In this document: in pieces, positions 33,080 through 41,518 of the stretch | How positions within the stretch are numbered: the stretch's first letter is position 1 | Layout of the letters: each line of letters starts with the position of its first letter | Source of the DNA: Roseimaritima sediminicola | Lineage (GTDB): Bacteria; Planctomycetota; Planctomycetia; Pirellulales; Pirellulaceae | NCBI RefSeq assembly: GCF_009618275.1 | Contig: NZ_WIAD01000009.1 | Span: forward strand, 1 to 64,000 | Length of the DNA: 64,000 bases | Reading direction: 5' to 3' | Notes under the pieces: generated by a model | What the model was told of the DNA's origin: nothing | Database searches by the model: none | What the model saw: the letters and a program-made list of their open reading frames with translations, nothing else | Program-made: the position numbers and the translations under genes

Positions 33080-33788
33080 CCTTGGGCTCCTGGGAAGATG
33101 GGGAGGAAGCGGCTTTGGTCACGGTCGTCATCGCATCACGCTGCATCAATTGTTTCAGATCACTGCGGGCGCGGTGCAGACGGCTGCGGACGGTGCCCTT
33201 GGGGATTTCCAGCACTTTGGCGATCTGGTCGTAGTCCAATCCTTCCAGGTCCCGCAGGACCAAGACCGCTCGGCGGTCCCCTTCCAGTTGATCGATTGCT
33301 TGCCGCAGTTGAGCGATTTGTTCTTGGGTATCGACCGCACCGTCGGCCGTGCTGTCGGTGGCCGGCGGCGGTGCGTCATCCAGGGCCACCGCTTGGTGGG
33401 TCGTTTCCAAGCGTCGCTTGCGACGCTTGCTGATCGAAAGGTTCACCGTAATGCGATACAGCCAAGTAAAAAAGGAACTGCGTCCCGCGAAGCTATCCAG
33501 TTTGAAATACGCTTTGGAAAAGGCTTCCTGCGCCAAGTCTTCTGCGTCCTCGCGGTTGCCCACCAGGGCGTAGGCCATCCGTACCAACCGCGGCGCATAG
33601 CTGCGGACCAATTCGTCAAACGCCTCCGCTTCGCCCCGCAGGGTGCGATCGATCACTGCCTGGTCCTGCGACGCCTCGGCGGCGCCGCCCAGGCCGCCCG
33701 CCCGCGCCCGCGGTTCGCCGCCCGGGGCTCGCGCATCAGCGCTGCCGGCGGGGGAAGGGTCGCTGGGGCTATTGTTGGAGACGCTCAC
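33072..33788 (-). CDS. ECF-type RNA polymerase sigma factor (238 aa)
   Basis: A GTG start with a 40-residue Gly/Ala/Arg-rich N-terminal tail precedes sigma region 2 (FDELVRSYAPRLVRMAYALVGNREDAEDLAQEAFSKAYFKLDSF...FFTWLYRITVNLSISKRRKRR) and region 4 (LPEGxRR-like LEGDRRAVLVLRDLEGLDYDQIAKVLEIPKGTVRSRLHRARSDLK). It is a SigE/RpoE-like ECF factor, translationally coupled to its membrane partner. The target promoter and signal are not visible. Confidence 0.92.
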   Translation of the reverse strand: MSVSNNSPSDPSPAGSADARAPGGEPRARAGGLGGAAEASQDQAVIDRTLRGEAEAFDELVRSYAPRLVRMAYALVGNREDAEDLAQEAFSKAYFKLDSFAGRSSFFTWLYRITVNLSISKRRKRRLETTHQAVALDDAPPPATDSTADGAVDTQEQIAQLRQAIDQLEGDRRAVLVLRDLEGLDYDQIAKVLEIPKGTVRSRLHRARSDLKQLMQRDAMTTVTKAASSPSSQEPKDV

Positions 33789-33958
33789 AGGCCTGGCCGG
33801 TTCCCGAAAAGTCCGTAAGGGTGGAAAAAGCTCTGTGGTTCATTATAGATGCAACCCGCGAAAGGTTTTATCCTGAATGCGTCGTCTCGTTAGCCCCCCG
33901 GGGTGCGGCTCCGCCGCGGTTCCGAAAACGCCGTCCTGCTGCCTGTGAGGTTTGTACT

Positions 33959-34399
33959 GTGAGGGATGAAGCGAACTTTGTTGTCGGACCAACCGCCGCC
34001 GGCGATGGCAACGAACCGGTGGCCGCCCAGTCTCTGTTGGGCTGGGTCCTGGAGTCGCTGGGTTGGGTCTATCTCATCTTGTTACTCCTCGTGACCCTGA
34101 TCAGTTTGACGCTGCTGGTCGTCATTTTGGTCCGCGGCCATGGTGCCTTTACCGCGGCAGCGATTGTGTTGTTGGTTCACGCCCCGTTTTTGTTGGGGCT
34201 GTTCGGCGCCGTCAGTGGAGCCATTTCGTCGTATCGGCTGATCGCGACCAGTGGGTCGACACCGCATCCGAGTGACTTGGCCGCGGGCATCTCTACGGCT
34301 CTGGTCGCGCTGTTGGTCGGGATGTTGTTGACCGCTCCGTTGTACCCGGTCGCCATCCTCGGAGCGCTGATCCGCGGCTTTAAACCTCCTGTGGCATAG
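33959..34399 (+). CDS. ExbB/MotA-like membrane protein (146 aa)
   Basis: The frame is open from 33821, but that stretch is unlike protein and GTG 33959 has GAGG nine bases upstream. There are three transmembrane helices (about 27-51, 57-80 and 111-135), with the channel-family segment LLGLFGAVSGAISSYRLIAT...DLAAGISTALVALLVGMLLTAPLYP that matches ExbB/TolQ/MotA. There is no ExbD partner beside it. The stop codon TAG lies inside a dispersed repeat (GTGGCATAGGC), so insertion of the repeat probably set the present C-terminus (KPPVA). Confidence 0.65.
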   Translation: MRDEANFVVGPTAAGDGNEPVAAQSLLGWVLESLGWVYLILLLLVTLISLTLLVVILVRGHGAFTAAAIVLLVHAPFLLGLFGAVSGAISSYRLIATSGSTPHPSDLAAGISTALVALLVGMLLTAPLYPVAILGALIRGFKPPVA

Positions 34400-34513
34400 G
34401 CTTCCAGCCTGTGGAACCCATTCACAGGCTGGAAGCCTATGCCACTTCACAGGCTGGAAGCCTATGCCACTTCACAGGCTGGAAGCCTATGCCACTTCAC
34501 AGGCTGGAAGCCG
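34391..34513. repeat. TGGCATAGGCTTCCAGCCTGTG repeat cluster
   Basis: One forward and about four inverted copies of the word that also flanks each 168-bp unit at 10251-10754, spaced 28 bp apart in the inverted series (ACAGGCTGGAAGCCTATGCC). They follow the ExbB-like gene directly and end it. Confidence 0.95.
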
Positions 34514-34629
34514 GTGCCGCGGCCCCCATTGATTGTGGCGCGGCAGGGCCGCTGATACGATAGATCCTGGCTGCCTACCAGCCTCCACGGCTCTTCTTCT
34601 CTCCTCACCTGCTTCGCCGAGCTTCATCG

Positions 34630-35703
34630 ATGACGACCCACCCCCCGCGTTGCTGTTTGGTTCTGTTGGCCGTCGCCACCTGTTGCCTGTTTCCGGCCGC
34701 CGCGCGGTCCGCGGAGCCGCCGGGGGTGCCGGTGCGAATGGGCAGCGGCGAGATGACGTTCGACACCGTGCCGGGGTGGGGACTTCGCCCCGACGGCCAC
34801 TCCGCGATCGGGCCGACACACGGTTCGGTGGTGATCGATTCCGCCGGCAATATCTATACCAGTGCCCAGCGCGGCGTCTACGTTTTCTCGCCGGAAGGCG
34901 GCGTGATCCAGTCCTACCTGGGCGACGATTACACGAACATCCACGACATGGAAATCCGCCAGGAAGGCGACCAGGAATTCATCTACGGAGCCCGCAACGC
35001 CGCCGGCGAAGGCATCAAGTTCAACGCCCACAGCGGCGAAGTGGTCCTGCGCTTGCCCTTCCCCGAAGCTTCGGGGTTGGGGCTGAAGAAGTTCAGTCCG
35101 ACGGCCATCACCGTGGCGCCCGGCGGCGACATCTATCTGTCCAACGGCTACGCCAGCAACCACATCTTCCGCTTCGACAAACACGGCAAGTACCTCTCGC
35201 ATTTCGGCAGCAAGGGCAACGGCCTGAAAGAATTCAACACCGCTCATGGGATGACGCTCGATACCCGTTACGACCCGCCGCGACTGTTGATCTGTGATCG
35301 CAACCACCAACCCAAGGGTCGGCTGGTTCACTACTCGCTGGATGGTGAGTTTTTGGAGGAGATAGTCACCGGACTGGGCATGCCCACGTCGGTTGCCATA
35401 CAGGGGCCCTACGTGTCGGTACCGGATTTGAAAGGCCGGCTGGTGATCCTAAACGGCGACAACACGATCATCGCCGTCCTGGGGCACAATCCCGATCCCG
35501 CGAAAGGGGGCAGTTACAACGTACCGCAGGACGAGTGGATCGAAGGCGTGTTCAGCGGCACGCACGGCTCGTACTGGGATTCCGAGGGCAACCTGTATGT
35601 CCAGGACTGGAACGTCTCGGGGCGAATCATGAAACTGGTCCGCGTCGGCGTGCCCGGCTTGCCAAAGGATGTCCCGGAAGCAACCGAATCGGTCAGCAAA
35701 TAA
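34630..35703 (+). CDS. NHL-type beta-propeller protein (357 aa)
   Basis: A signal peptide (MTTHPPRCCLVLLAVATCCLFPAAARS) is followed by six propeller blades of the NHL kind: GSVVIDSAGNIYTSAQRGVYVFS, PTAITVAPGGDIYLSNGYASNHIFRFDKHGKYLSHFG, HGMTLDTRYDPPRLLICDRN and GSYWDSEGNLYVQDWNVSGRIMKLVRVG. The family includes peptidylglycine amidating lyase-like proteins, but no copper or zinc site is clear. A secreted binding or structural role is most likely. Confidence 0.83.
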   Translation: MTTHPPRCCLVLLAVATCCLFPAAARSAEPPGVPVRMGSGEMTFDTVPGWGLRPDGHSAIGPTHGSVVIDSAGNIYTSAQRGVYVFSPEGGVIQSYLGDDYTNIHDMEIRQEGDQEFIYGARNAAGEGIKFNAHSGEVVLRLPFPEASGLGLKKFSPTAITVAPGGDIYLSNGYASNHIFRFDKHGKYLSHFGSKGNGLKEFNTAHGMTLDTRYDPPRLLICDRNHQPKGRLVHYSLDGEFLEEIVTGLGMPTSVAIQGPYVSVPDLKGRLVILNGDNTIIAVLGHNPDPAKGGSYNVPQDEWIEGVFSGTHGSYWDSEGNLYVQDWNVSGRIMKLVRVGVPGLPKDVPEATESVSK

Positions 35704-35761
35704 TCCAGGTACAGGCCCCCGAAATCCCGGCTGATCCCCGGCTTTCCATGAGTGTTTTCCC

Positions 35762-36976
35762 ATGAGAGTACTGGTTGCTGAAGACAGTAAGGTGACCCGT
35801 TGCTTGTTGGTCTCGCAGCTGCGGGAATGGGACTACACCGTGGTCGAAGCCCGCGATGGCGAAGAGGCATGGAAGCAATTTCAGGAGCAGGCGTTTTCGT
35901 TGGTCTTGACCGACTGGATCATGCCCGGCATGGACGGCCTGGAGTTGATCCGCCGCATCCGCGAGACCGACAGCGAGGGTTACAGTTATCTGATCCTGTT
36001 GACGGCCAAGAGCGAGAAAGAGGATCTGGTCAAAGCGATGGACTGCGGAGCTGACGACTTTTTGGTCAAGCCCTGTGACCCGGAAGAATTGCGAGTCCGT
36101 CTTCGCGAAGGCAAACGGATCATCCAGCTGGAACAGAAGCTGGCCGAACAGAACCGCCGCCTGCGCGAGACGCAGGCCGCTCTGGTGGAAAGCGAAAAAC
36201 TGGCCAGCCTCGGCCAGCTGGCCGCCGGCATGGCCCACGAGATCAACAACCCGATCGCGTTTGTGACCAACAACCTGGCCGTGCTCCGCCGCGACCTCGG
36301 TGACATGCTCAAGCGGATGGAGACCTACGAGCGGGCTCGGCCCTACATCCGGGATGCCCCGACGGAATTAACCGACCAGCTCGATCAATGGGCCGAGGAC
36401 GGCGAATCGGACTGGCTGCGGCAGCATCTTCCCCAGTTGATGCAGTCCTCCAGCGACGGTCTAACGCGGGTCCGCGACATCATCAGCAACCTCCGCGACT
36501 TCGCTCGCCTGGATCGCGCCCCGGACGATTCGCTGGACCTGCAAACGGCGATCGAATCCACCCTGCTGGTTCTCAAGCATGCCATCGAAGAAAAGAACCT
36601 GCACATCGATTCCGCCCTGGATTCGCAGATTGCGATCCATTGCCGGCCCGACAAAATTCATCAGGTGATCTACAGCGTGCTGCTTAACGCGATCCAGGCC
36701 AGCGACTCGGGCGACCCCTTGCGGGTCTGCCTGAGCAAGAAGGATTCCGAAGCGGTGATCGAGGTCCGCGATCAGGGCTGCGGGATGGACCCGCAAACCC
36801 AGTCCCGGATGTTCGAACCTTTCTTCACGACCAAACCCGTGGGTACCGGGACCGGCCTGGGCCTGGCCGTCAGTTATGCTGTGGTCCGGGATCACAAGGG
36901 AACCCTGGAAGTGGACAGTGAACTGGATCGCGGCACCACCGTTCGCATCCGCTTGCCCCTGGCGCCGGACAACTAA
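35762..36976 (+). CDS. REC-histidine kinase protein (404 aa)
   Basis: An N-terminal receiver domain (MRVLVAEDSKVTRCLL; phospho-acceptor Asp51 in LTDWIMPGMDG; Lys103 in VKPCD) is joined by a coiled coil (EQKLAEQNRRLRETQAALVESEK) to a histidine kinase: H-box His159 in GQLAAGMAHEINNPIAF, N-box LLNAIQAS, G-box VIEVRDQGCGMD and GTGTGLGLAVSYAVV. There is no membrane span, so it is cytoplasmic and is driven by another kinase or a soluble signal. A response regulator follows 31 bp downstream, which makes a phosphorelay likely. Confidence 0.92.
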   Translation: MRVLVAEDSKVTRCLLVSQLREWDYTVVEARDGEEAWKQFQEQAFSLVLTDWIMPGMDGLELIRRIRETDSEGYSYLILLTAKSEKEDLVKAMDCGADDFLVKPCDPEELRVRLREGKRIIQLEQKLAEQNRRLRETQAALVESEKLASLGQLAAGMAHEINNPIAFVTNNLAVLRRDLGDMLKRMETYERARPYIRDAPTELTDQLDQWAEDGESDWLRQHLPQLMQSSSDGLTRVRDIISNLRDFARLDRAPDDSLDLQTAIESTLLVLKHAIEEKNLHIDSALDSQIAIHCRPDKIHQVIYSVLLNAIQASDSGDPLRVCLSKKDSEAVIEVRDQGCGMDPQTQSRMFEPFFTTKPVGTGTGLGLAVSYAVVRDHKGTLEVDSELDRGTTVRIRLPLAPDN

Positions 36977-37007
36977 TCCCCATCCACCAACACCGATGCC
37001 GATACCA

Positions 37008-37559
37008 ATGTCTAAAACCCATTCCGTCCTGATCGTGGACGACGAACCCGATGTGTTGTTTTCCCTGACCGGCCTGTTGCGGCGGGATTTCAACGTCCAT
37101 ACGGCGGCCAGCGGCAAAGAGGCGCTTGCGATCATGCGCGAGCATTCGATCAATGTGATCATGACCGACCAACGCATGCCCTCGATGACCGGTTCGGAAT
37201 TGATGGAAATGGTCCGCAACGATCATCCCGATGCGATCCGAATTATTTTTACCGGTTACGCCGACACGCGGGCCGTCGTCGATGCGATCAACCGGGGCGA
37301 ACTGTATCGCTACATCACCAAGCCCTGGGACCCGGATGATCTGCTGGAAGTGTTGCGGGACGCCGCGGCCCGTTACGACGCTCTGGCCGCCCGGGCCGAT
37401 CTGCTGAAATTGCTCGGCGGCTACCTCGACGATGCTCACCAGTTGGGCGAGCGGTGCGGCCCGTCGACTTTGCCGGAACCGCAGTGGCAGCGATTCCGCG
37501 AGCAAACTCAAACCCTGCGAGAACTCCACCAGCAAGCGAGCACCGCGATTTATGACTGA
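37008..37559 (+). CDS. Single-domain-type response regulator (183 aa)
   Basis: MSKTHSVLIVDDEPDVLFSLTGLLRR with phospho-acceptor Asp54 in IMTDQRMPSMTG, the T/G switch FTGYAD and Lys in YITKPWDPDDLLEVL, characteristic of the RpfG-like receiver class (TKPWD). No HD-GYP or DNA-binding domain follows; the last 60 residues are helical. An in-frame ATG at 36996 is an alternative start. The gene lies between the hybrid kinase and an unknown gene that overlaps it by eight bases. Confidence 0.88.
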   Translation: MSKTHSVLIVDDEPDVLFSLTGLLRRDFNVHTAASGKEALAIMREHSINVIMTDQRMPSMTGSELMEMVRNDHPDAIRIIFTGYADTRAVVDAINRGELYRYITKPWDPDDLLEVLRDAAARYDALAARADLLKLLGGYLDDAHQLGERCGPSTLPEPQWQRFREQTQTLRELHQQASTAIYD

Positions 37560-38067
37560 CCGCCAGCCGGCCTCTCTGATCGTCTTGCTGGAAACCGATA
37601 GGCAGCAGTGGTTCGCCGGCGCGGCCGGACCCGATGGCCCGCCGCTGCCGCTGATGTGCAGCGACCCCGGCAATCTGGACCAGTACGTCGGAGAGGATTT
37701 CGACCGCCAACTGTCCTTTCTGCGGCATCGCCTGGCCGGCGTTCTGCAGCGTGGCCACGACCGCCTGTACGCCCGTCAGTTGAAAGCGGCTCATTTCCTG
37801 TTCGTGGCCGACGGCGACTTTCCCGATGCCGATCCGCGTCTGACCCAGGCCCTGGCCGAACACTTTGTCCAGTGGATGATCAAACCGCCGGTCGGCTACG
37901 CCCGGGCGCCGGATGATTTCGCAATTCGGCAAGCCGACGACTTGCATCTGGTGGCGGGCGAGTTGCCTGCGAGGGCGGCGCTGGATCTTCCGGACGCGGT
38001 TCGCCAGTTGGCCCAGCTTCGCAGCGAGGAAGGGGCGTGGGAATTGATCCCCCGGCCGGCCAGCTAG
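37552..38067 (+). CDS. Unknown protein coupled to the two-component genes (171 aa)
   Basis: Starts at ATG 37552 inside the end of the response regulator gene (ATGACTGA overlap). No family is recognised. The protein looks soluble: a strand (ASLIVLLETDRQQWF), a helical middle (VGEDFDRQLSFLRHRLAGVLQRGHDRLYARQLKAAHFLFVADGDFPD) and an RPAS end. The middle section with LRHRLAGVLQRG could dimerise or bind the regulator. Co-translation implies it works in the same relay. Confidence 0.65.
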   Translation: MTDRQPASLIVLLETDRQQWFAGAAGPDGPPLPLMCSDPGNLDQYVGEDFDRQLSFLRHRLAGVLQRGHDRLYARQLKAAHFLFVADGDFPDADPRLTQALAEHFVQWMIKPPVGYARAPDDFAIRQADDLHLVAGELPARAALDLPDAVRQLAQLRSEEGAWELIPRPAS

Positions 38068-38228
38068 CCGTTTTGGCGATCGCCACGGTTTTCACCTTCG
38101 GAATATCCGCCGTGTCGAGGTGGGACACGGTGGATGCATGCCGGCAGGTGGCAATCGTCACCATCGCCGGCGGAACGGTTTACAATAGGCCTCCTTCCGA
38201 ACGACCCCTTGATGTTGAGGAACCACCG

Positions 38229-39221
38229 ATGCTGATTCGCTTTGGCTTGACGGCTTGTTATCTGTTGTCCGCGACGTTGCTGTTCGCTCAGACGCCGGCC
38301 ACGGTCGGCCACATCGAACGGCTGGATCCGGCCATGGACGAATTATTGGCAGCGGACGCGAAGATCGAAGTGTTGGCCAGCGGTTTTACCTGGTGCGAGG
38401 GCCCGCTGTGGGTGGACGATGCCAGCGGCGGACACCTCCTGTTTTCGGACATCCCACGCAACAGCATCTTTCGCTGGTCGCAAGCCGAAGGCATCGAATT
38501 GTTCATGCAGCCCAGCGGCTATACGGGCGTGGCCTACTATGGCTTGGAACCGGGCAGCAACGGTTTGGCCATGGACTCGCAGGGCCGATTGCTGGCCTGC
38601 GAGCACGGTGACCGCCGCGTCTCGGTGCTGACTAAGGGCGGCGGCAAACGCACCCTGGCCGACGCTTACGAGGGCCGCCGATTGAACAGCCCGAACGATC
38701 TGGTCCTGCACAGCAGCGGAGCGATCTTCTTTACCGACCCGCCCTATGGATTGCCTGAACGAGCCGACGATCCACGCCGCGAGCTGGACTTCTGCGGGAT
38801 CTTTCGCATCGATCCCGATGGCACGCTCGCGCTGGGCTCCAAGCAGCTTGCTCGGCCCAACGGCATCGGGCTCTCGCCTGACGAGAAGACCTTGTATGTC
38901 GCACAGAGCGATCCGCAGAACGCGACCTGGACCGCTTTTCCGGTCAACGACGATCTTTCTCTTGGCGAAGGCAAGACCTTTTACGATGCGACCGATCAGG
39001 TGGGCAAACGGCCGGGTCTGCCCGATGGCCTGTGCGTCGCGGCCGACGGCAAGATTTGGGCCAGCGGCCCCGGCGGCATCTACGTCTTTTCACCCGAAGG
39101 CAAACTGCTGGGGCGGTTGCTGACCGGCCAACGGACCAGCAACTGCACCCTGGGCGGCGAGGACGACAAGACGCTGTACATCACCGCCGACAGCTACCTC
39201 TGTCGCGTGCGGTTGAAGTAA
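38229..39221 (+). CDS. SMP-30/gluconolactonase family protein, secreted (330 aa)
   Basis: ATG 38229 has GAGG nine bases upstream and opens a signal peptide (MLIRFGLTACYLLSATLLFAQ). The propeller motifs are those of SMP-30/gluconolactonase: FTWCEGPLWVDDASGGHLLFSDIP with the metal-binding Glu, GSNGLAMDSQGRLLACEHGDRRVS, LNSPNDLVLHSSGAIFFTDPPYG with the Asn-Asp pair, RPNGIGLSPDEKTLYVAQSD, and LPDGLCVAADGKIWASGPGG with catalytic Asp. It likely hydrolyses a sugar lactone outside the cytoplasm. Confidence 0.9.
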   Translation: MLIRFGLTACYLLSATLLFAQTPATVGHIERLDPAMDELLAADAKIEVLASGFTWCEGPLWVDDASGGHLLFSDIPRNSIFRWSQAEGIELFMQPSGYTGVAYYGLEPGSNGLAMDSQGRLLACEHGDRRVSVLTKGGGKRTLADAYEGRRLNSPNDLVLHSSGAIFFTDPPYGLPERADDPRRELDFCGIFRIDPDGTLALGSKQLARPNGIGLSPDEKTLYVAQSDPQNATWTAFPVNDDLSLGEGKTFYDATDQVGKRPGLPDGLCVAADGKIWASGPGGIYVFSPEGKLLGRLLTGQRTSNCTLGGEDDKTLYITADSYLCRVRLK

Positions 39222-39250
39222 ACGTTCGGCACGTACGACGAGGTATCACC

Positions 39251-39453
39251 TTATTTCTGACGCCGGGTTCGCCAGGTCTCGGGGGCGTCCAGCATCAGCG
39301 ATTCGTGGAAGACGGTCAACGCATTCTGTTGGTTGGCCATCCACACTTTCAACTTGGCTGACTAGGTTTCGCGGACCGACTTGTCGACGGGATCATCGGC
39401 AAGATTGTTTTGCTCCTCTGGGTCCCTGCGCAAATCAAATAATCCCTGACTCT
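39251..39453 (-). pseudogene. Sulfatase C-terminal remnant
   Basis: Reading leftwards, this stretch gives SQGLFDLRRDPEEQNNLADD...VRET, then an in-frame TAG, then SAKLKVWMANQQNALTVFHESLMLDAPETWR to a TAA at 39251. The LFDLRxDPxEQxNLA pattern is the hallmark end of sulfatases. The rest of the gene upstream is missing, so only the last 60-70 codons survive with a nonsense mutation. Confidence 0.7.
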
Positions 39454-39489
39454 AACGGATTCTATATAGGGCTCGGAGCGATAGAAGAA

Positions 39490-39575
39490 AATGTTTTCTC
39501 CCCTCTCCCCCGCTGCGCCGCGAGCGTCAGCGAGTGAAGCAGTGGTGGGAGAGGGGCCGGGGGTGAGGGGGCTCG
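39490..39575. repeat. Dispersed CTCTCCCCC / GGGGGTGAGGGGG repeat
   Basis: An inverted repeat with arms CCCTCTCCC and GGGAGAGG around a CGAGCGTCAGCGAGTG loop; relatives at 31296-31447 and 55359-55440. Confidence 0.7.
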
Positions 39576-39606
39576 GTCCACTGCTTGAAGTACTTGAATG
39601 CGCATC

Positions 39607-39639
39607 AAAAAAGGTGCCAGGACGTTGGCCCTGGCACCT
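39607..39639 (-). terminator. Rho-independent terminator of the DUF3618 operon
   Basis: On the minus strand AGGTGCCAGG, an 8-base loop and CCTGGCACCT form a perfect ten-pair stem followed directly by TTTTTT. It lies 24 bp after the stop of the last operon gene. Confidence 0.9.
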
Positions 39640-39662
39640 AATTGGTTACACCGAAGTTCGGC

Positions 39663-41081
39663 CTAGGACTTTTCGGTCGCCTTTTTGGCGTCGGGATCGA
39701 CCTTGCCGGCCTTCTGTTCCGCGTCCGCCTTGGCGTCTTGGGCTTCCGCCTTGGCCTGCTCCGTGGTGTCTTGGGCGACGCTCTTGGCGTCTTCCTTCAA
39801 CTGCTCTGGATGCAGCCCTTCGTCCTTGGCCGCTTCGCTGATCGAACCGGCGGCTTTTTCGACGACCCGGGTAGCACGTTCGGCCAGGCTGTCGCCGGTC
39901 AGGCCCTGCGACTCGGCGGATTGTTTGGCCGTCTCGAGCGTGTTCTCGACCGCTTCCTGACCCTGCTCGTAAACCTGCTGGGCCTGGTGCTTGGCTTGGT
40001 CGATCAGGTCATCCGAGGCTTCGCCCATCCACTGGTCTTCCGGACGTGTGCGGGGGATGACGGCGCCGACCAGTGCGCCAAGCGCCAGGACGCCAAGGCC
40101 AAGCGCAAGAGGCGCTTCATCGTGAGCGCGGCTGACTCGGCGAGCGGTCGCATCGTAGGCTTGCGCCAGTTGTTCGCCGCCGGCGCTGGTCGTCGACGAC
40201 GCATAGCGACCGGTTCGTCGACCGGCCCGCCGCGTGCCGCGGGCGGCATCGCGCGCCGCCGCTCGGCTGCGCAGGTAGGCGCGGCGCGAGGCGTCGCTGG
40301 TGGCCGACCCGGCCGAGGACACTGCATCACCAACCGAAGCGGCTGCGGATTTGACTCCGCCGGCGACGCTGGACGCGGCATCGCTGATCGCTTCACCGGC
40401 ACTGCTCGCTGCGCCGGCGACCGAGTCCTTGGCGGACGACGCGGTCGACTTGGTGGAACCCCACGCCGAGGAGGCAGCATCCCCGGCGGAGCTGGCCGCC
40501 GAAGAAGCCTTTTGTTTGGCTTTATCCAAGGCGCCTGGCGAGCCATTTTCGGTATGGCTGCCGGGCATCACCAGCTCCGACTCCGCGGTGCCGTACTGCG
40601 GATCGAGCAACAGGTCCTCATCGGTGTAGTAGGCCGGGCCGTCGTCGTAGTCATCGTCGTAGCCGGCGATGTAGTCGTTCTGCAGGGCGCGCCGTCGCGG
40701 GATGGGACGATAGTCGTCGTCTTCATCGCGGCGACCACCGAATGCCAACCACGCCAGTCCGGCACCGACCAACGTCACGCCGATCGGATTCTCGCGAACT
40801 TGACGACCGAGGTTCTGAGCGAATTCGCCCGCCACATCGCCGGCGCGCTGCGCGGTGTCACGGGTCGAGTCGCTGCGGAACAGGCCGATCACGTCGTCCA
40901 GAAGATTGCGTGGATTGAGGCGTTCGCCCAGTTCGTCGAGCGTTTCGTCCATCGCGCCGCGAGTCCGTTCGATGTCTCGCTTGATTTCGCGACTGTCACG
41001 CTCGCTGGGGTCATGCACGGGGCGGCCCTGGGCCGCTCGTAGTCGTTCTTCGCGGGTTAGCTGACTTTGTCGGTTGCCCAT
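39663..41081 (-). CDS. DUF3618 domain, Ala/Ser-rich membrane protein (472 aa)
   Basis: The N-terminus has the DUF3618 signature SREIKRDIERTRGAMDETLDELGERL, then a hydrophobic segment (IGVTLVGAGLAWLAF), an acidic Tyr/Asp-rich stretch, and a long Ala/Ser/Lys repeat region (SSAASSAGDAASSAWGSTKS...) like LEA or apolipoprotein helices. A second span (APLALGLGVLALGALVGAVIP) and another amphipathic helix region follow. DUF3618 genes commonly sit next to holin-like DUF1469 genes, as here. A stress-related envelope-stabilising role is inference. It overlaps the upstream gene by 25 bases. Confidence 0.8.
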   Translation of the reverse strand: MGNRQSQLTREERLRAAQGRPVHDPSERDSREIKRDIERTRGAMDETLDELGERLNPRNLLDDVIGLFRSDSTRDTAQRAGDVAGEFAQNLGRQVRENPIGVTLVGAGLAWLAFGGRRDEDDDYRPIPRRRALQNDYIAGYDDDYDDGPAYYTDEDLLLDPQYGTAESELVMPGSHTENGSPGALDKAKQKASSAASSAGDAASSAWGSTKSTASSAKDSVAGAASSAGEAISDAASSVAGGVKSAAASVGDAVSSAGSATSDASRRAYLRSRAAARDAARGTRRAGRRTGRYASSTTSAGGEQLAQAYDATARRVSRAHDEAPLALGLGVLALGALVGAVIPRTRPEDQWMGEASDDLIDQAKHQAQQVYEQGQEAVENTLETAKQSAESQGLTGDSLAERATRVVEKAAGSISEAAKDEGLHPEQLKEDAKSVAQDTTEQAKAEAQDAKADAEQKAGKVDPDAKKATEKS

Positions 41082-41518
41082 TGCTTGTCCTCCTTCAGGG
41101 ATTCAACTGTTCGTTTGGGCACTGGCGAAACATTCGCCAGCGTGTCCTTGGCTTTCAGAAACATGGCCAATCCGATACCGCCGACGACCAAGCCGACGAT
41201 CAGAGGAGCGATCCAGAGGGCATGGACGGGCAAACCGGCCGAGCCGATGGCGACGTACAGGCCGTACGACAAAGCCAAGAGCAGAAAGATCAGGCCGAGG
41301 TGGGCGATTGCACCTCCAGCGACCAACATGCCGGAGTTGCGACCGACCACACTGGCCTTTTCGCTCATCTCGGTCTTCGCTAGGGCGACTTCCTCGCGGA
41401 TCAGCGCCGTCGACTCGTCCCGCAGCTCGCGGATCAGATCCGCGATGCCGCGAGAGTCGCTGCCATCTCCGCTGACTCGGTTGACGCCATTATGCTGGGT
41501 GGGATGGGGAGTACTCAT
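41057..41518 (-). CDS. Phage_holin_3_6 (DUF1469) family membrane protein (153 aa)
   Basis: The helical N-terminus GIADLIRELRDESTALIREEVALAKTEMSEKA is diagnostic for the DUF1469 family. Two membrane spans follow (GMLVAGGAIAHLGLIFLLLALSYGLYVAI and ALWIAPLIVGLVVGGIGLAMFLKA). Despite the family name it is usually chromosomal and accompanies DUF3618 and YtxH-like genes; no phage genes are nearby. It shares four bases (ATGA) with the end of the preceding gene. Confidence 0.87.
   Translation of the reverse strand: MSTPHPTQHNGVNRVSGDGSDSRGIADLIRELRDESTALIREEVALAKTEMSEKASVVGRNSGMLVAGGAIAHLGLIFLLLALSYGLYVAIGSAGLPVHALWIAPLIVGLVVGGIGLAMFLKAKDTLANVSPVPKRTVESLKEDKQWATDKVS

Noticed and set aside
39642-41042. 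A 466-codon plus-strand frame opposite the DUF3618 gene
   Set aside because: The minus strand carries the DUF3618 signature and a terminator; the plus frame has no start region or family features.
41057-41518. Prophage, suggested by a holin-family protein
   Set aside because: This DUF1469 family is mostly chromosomal and sits in a stress operon; no phage structural or lysis genes are present.
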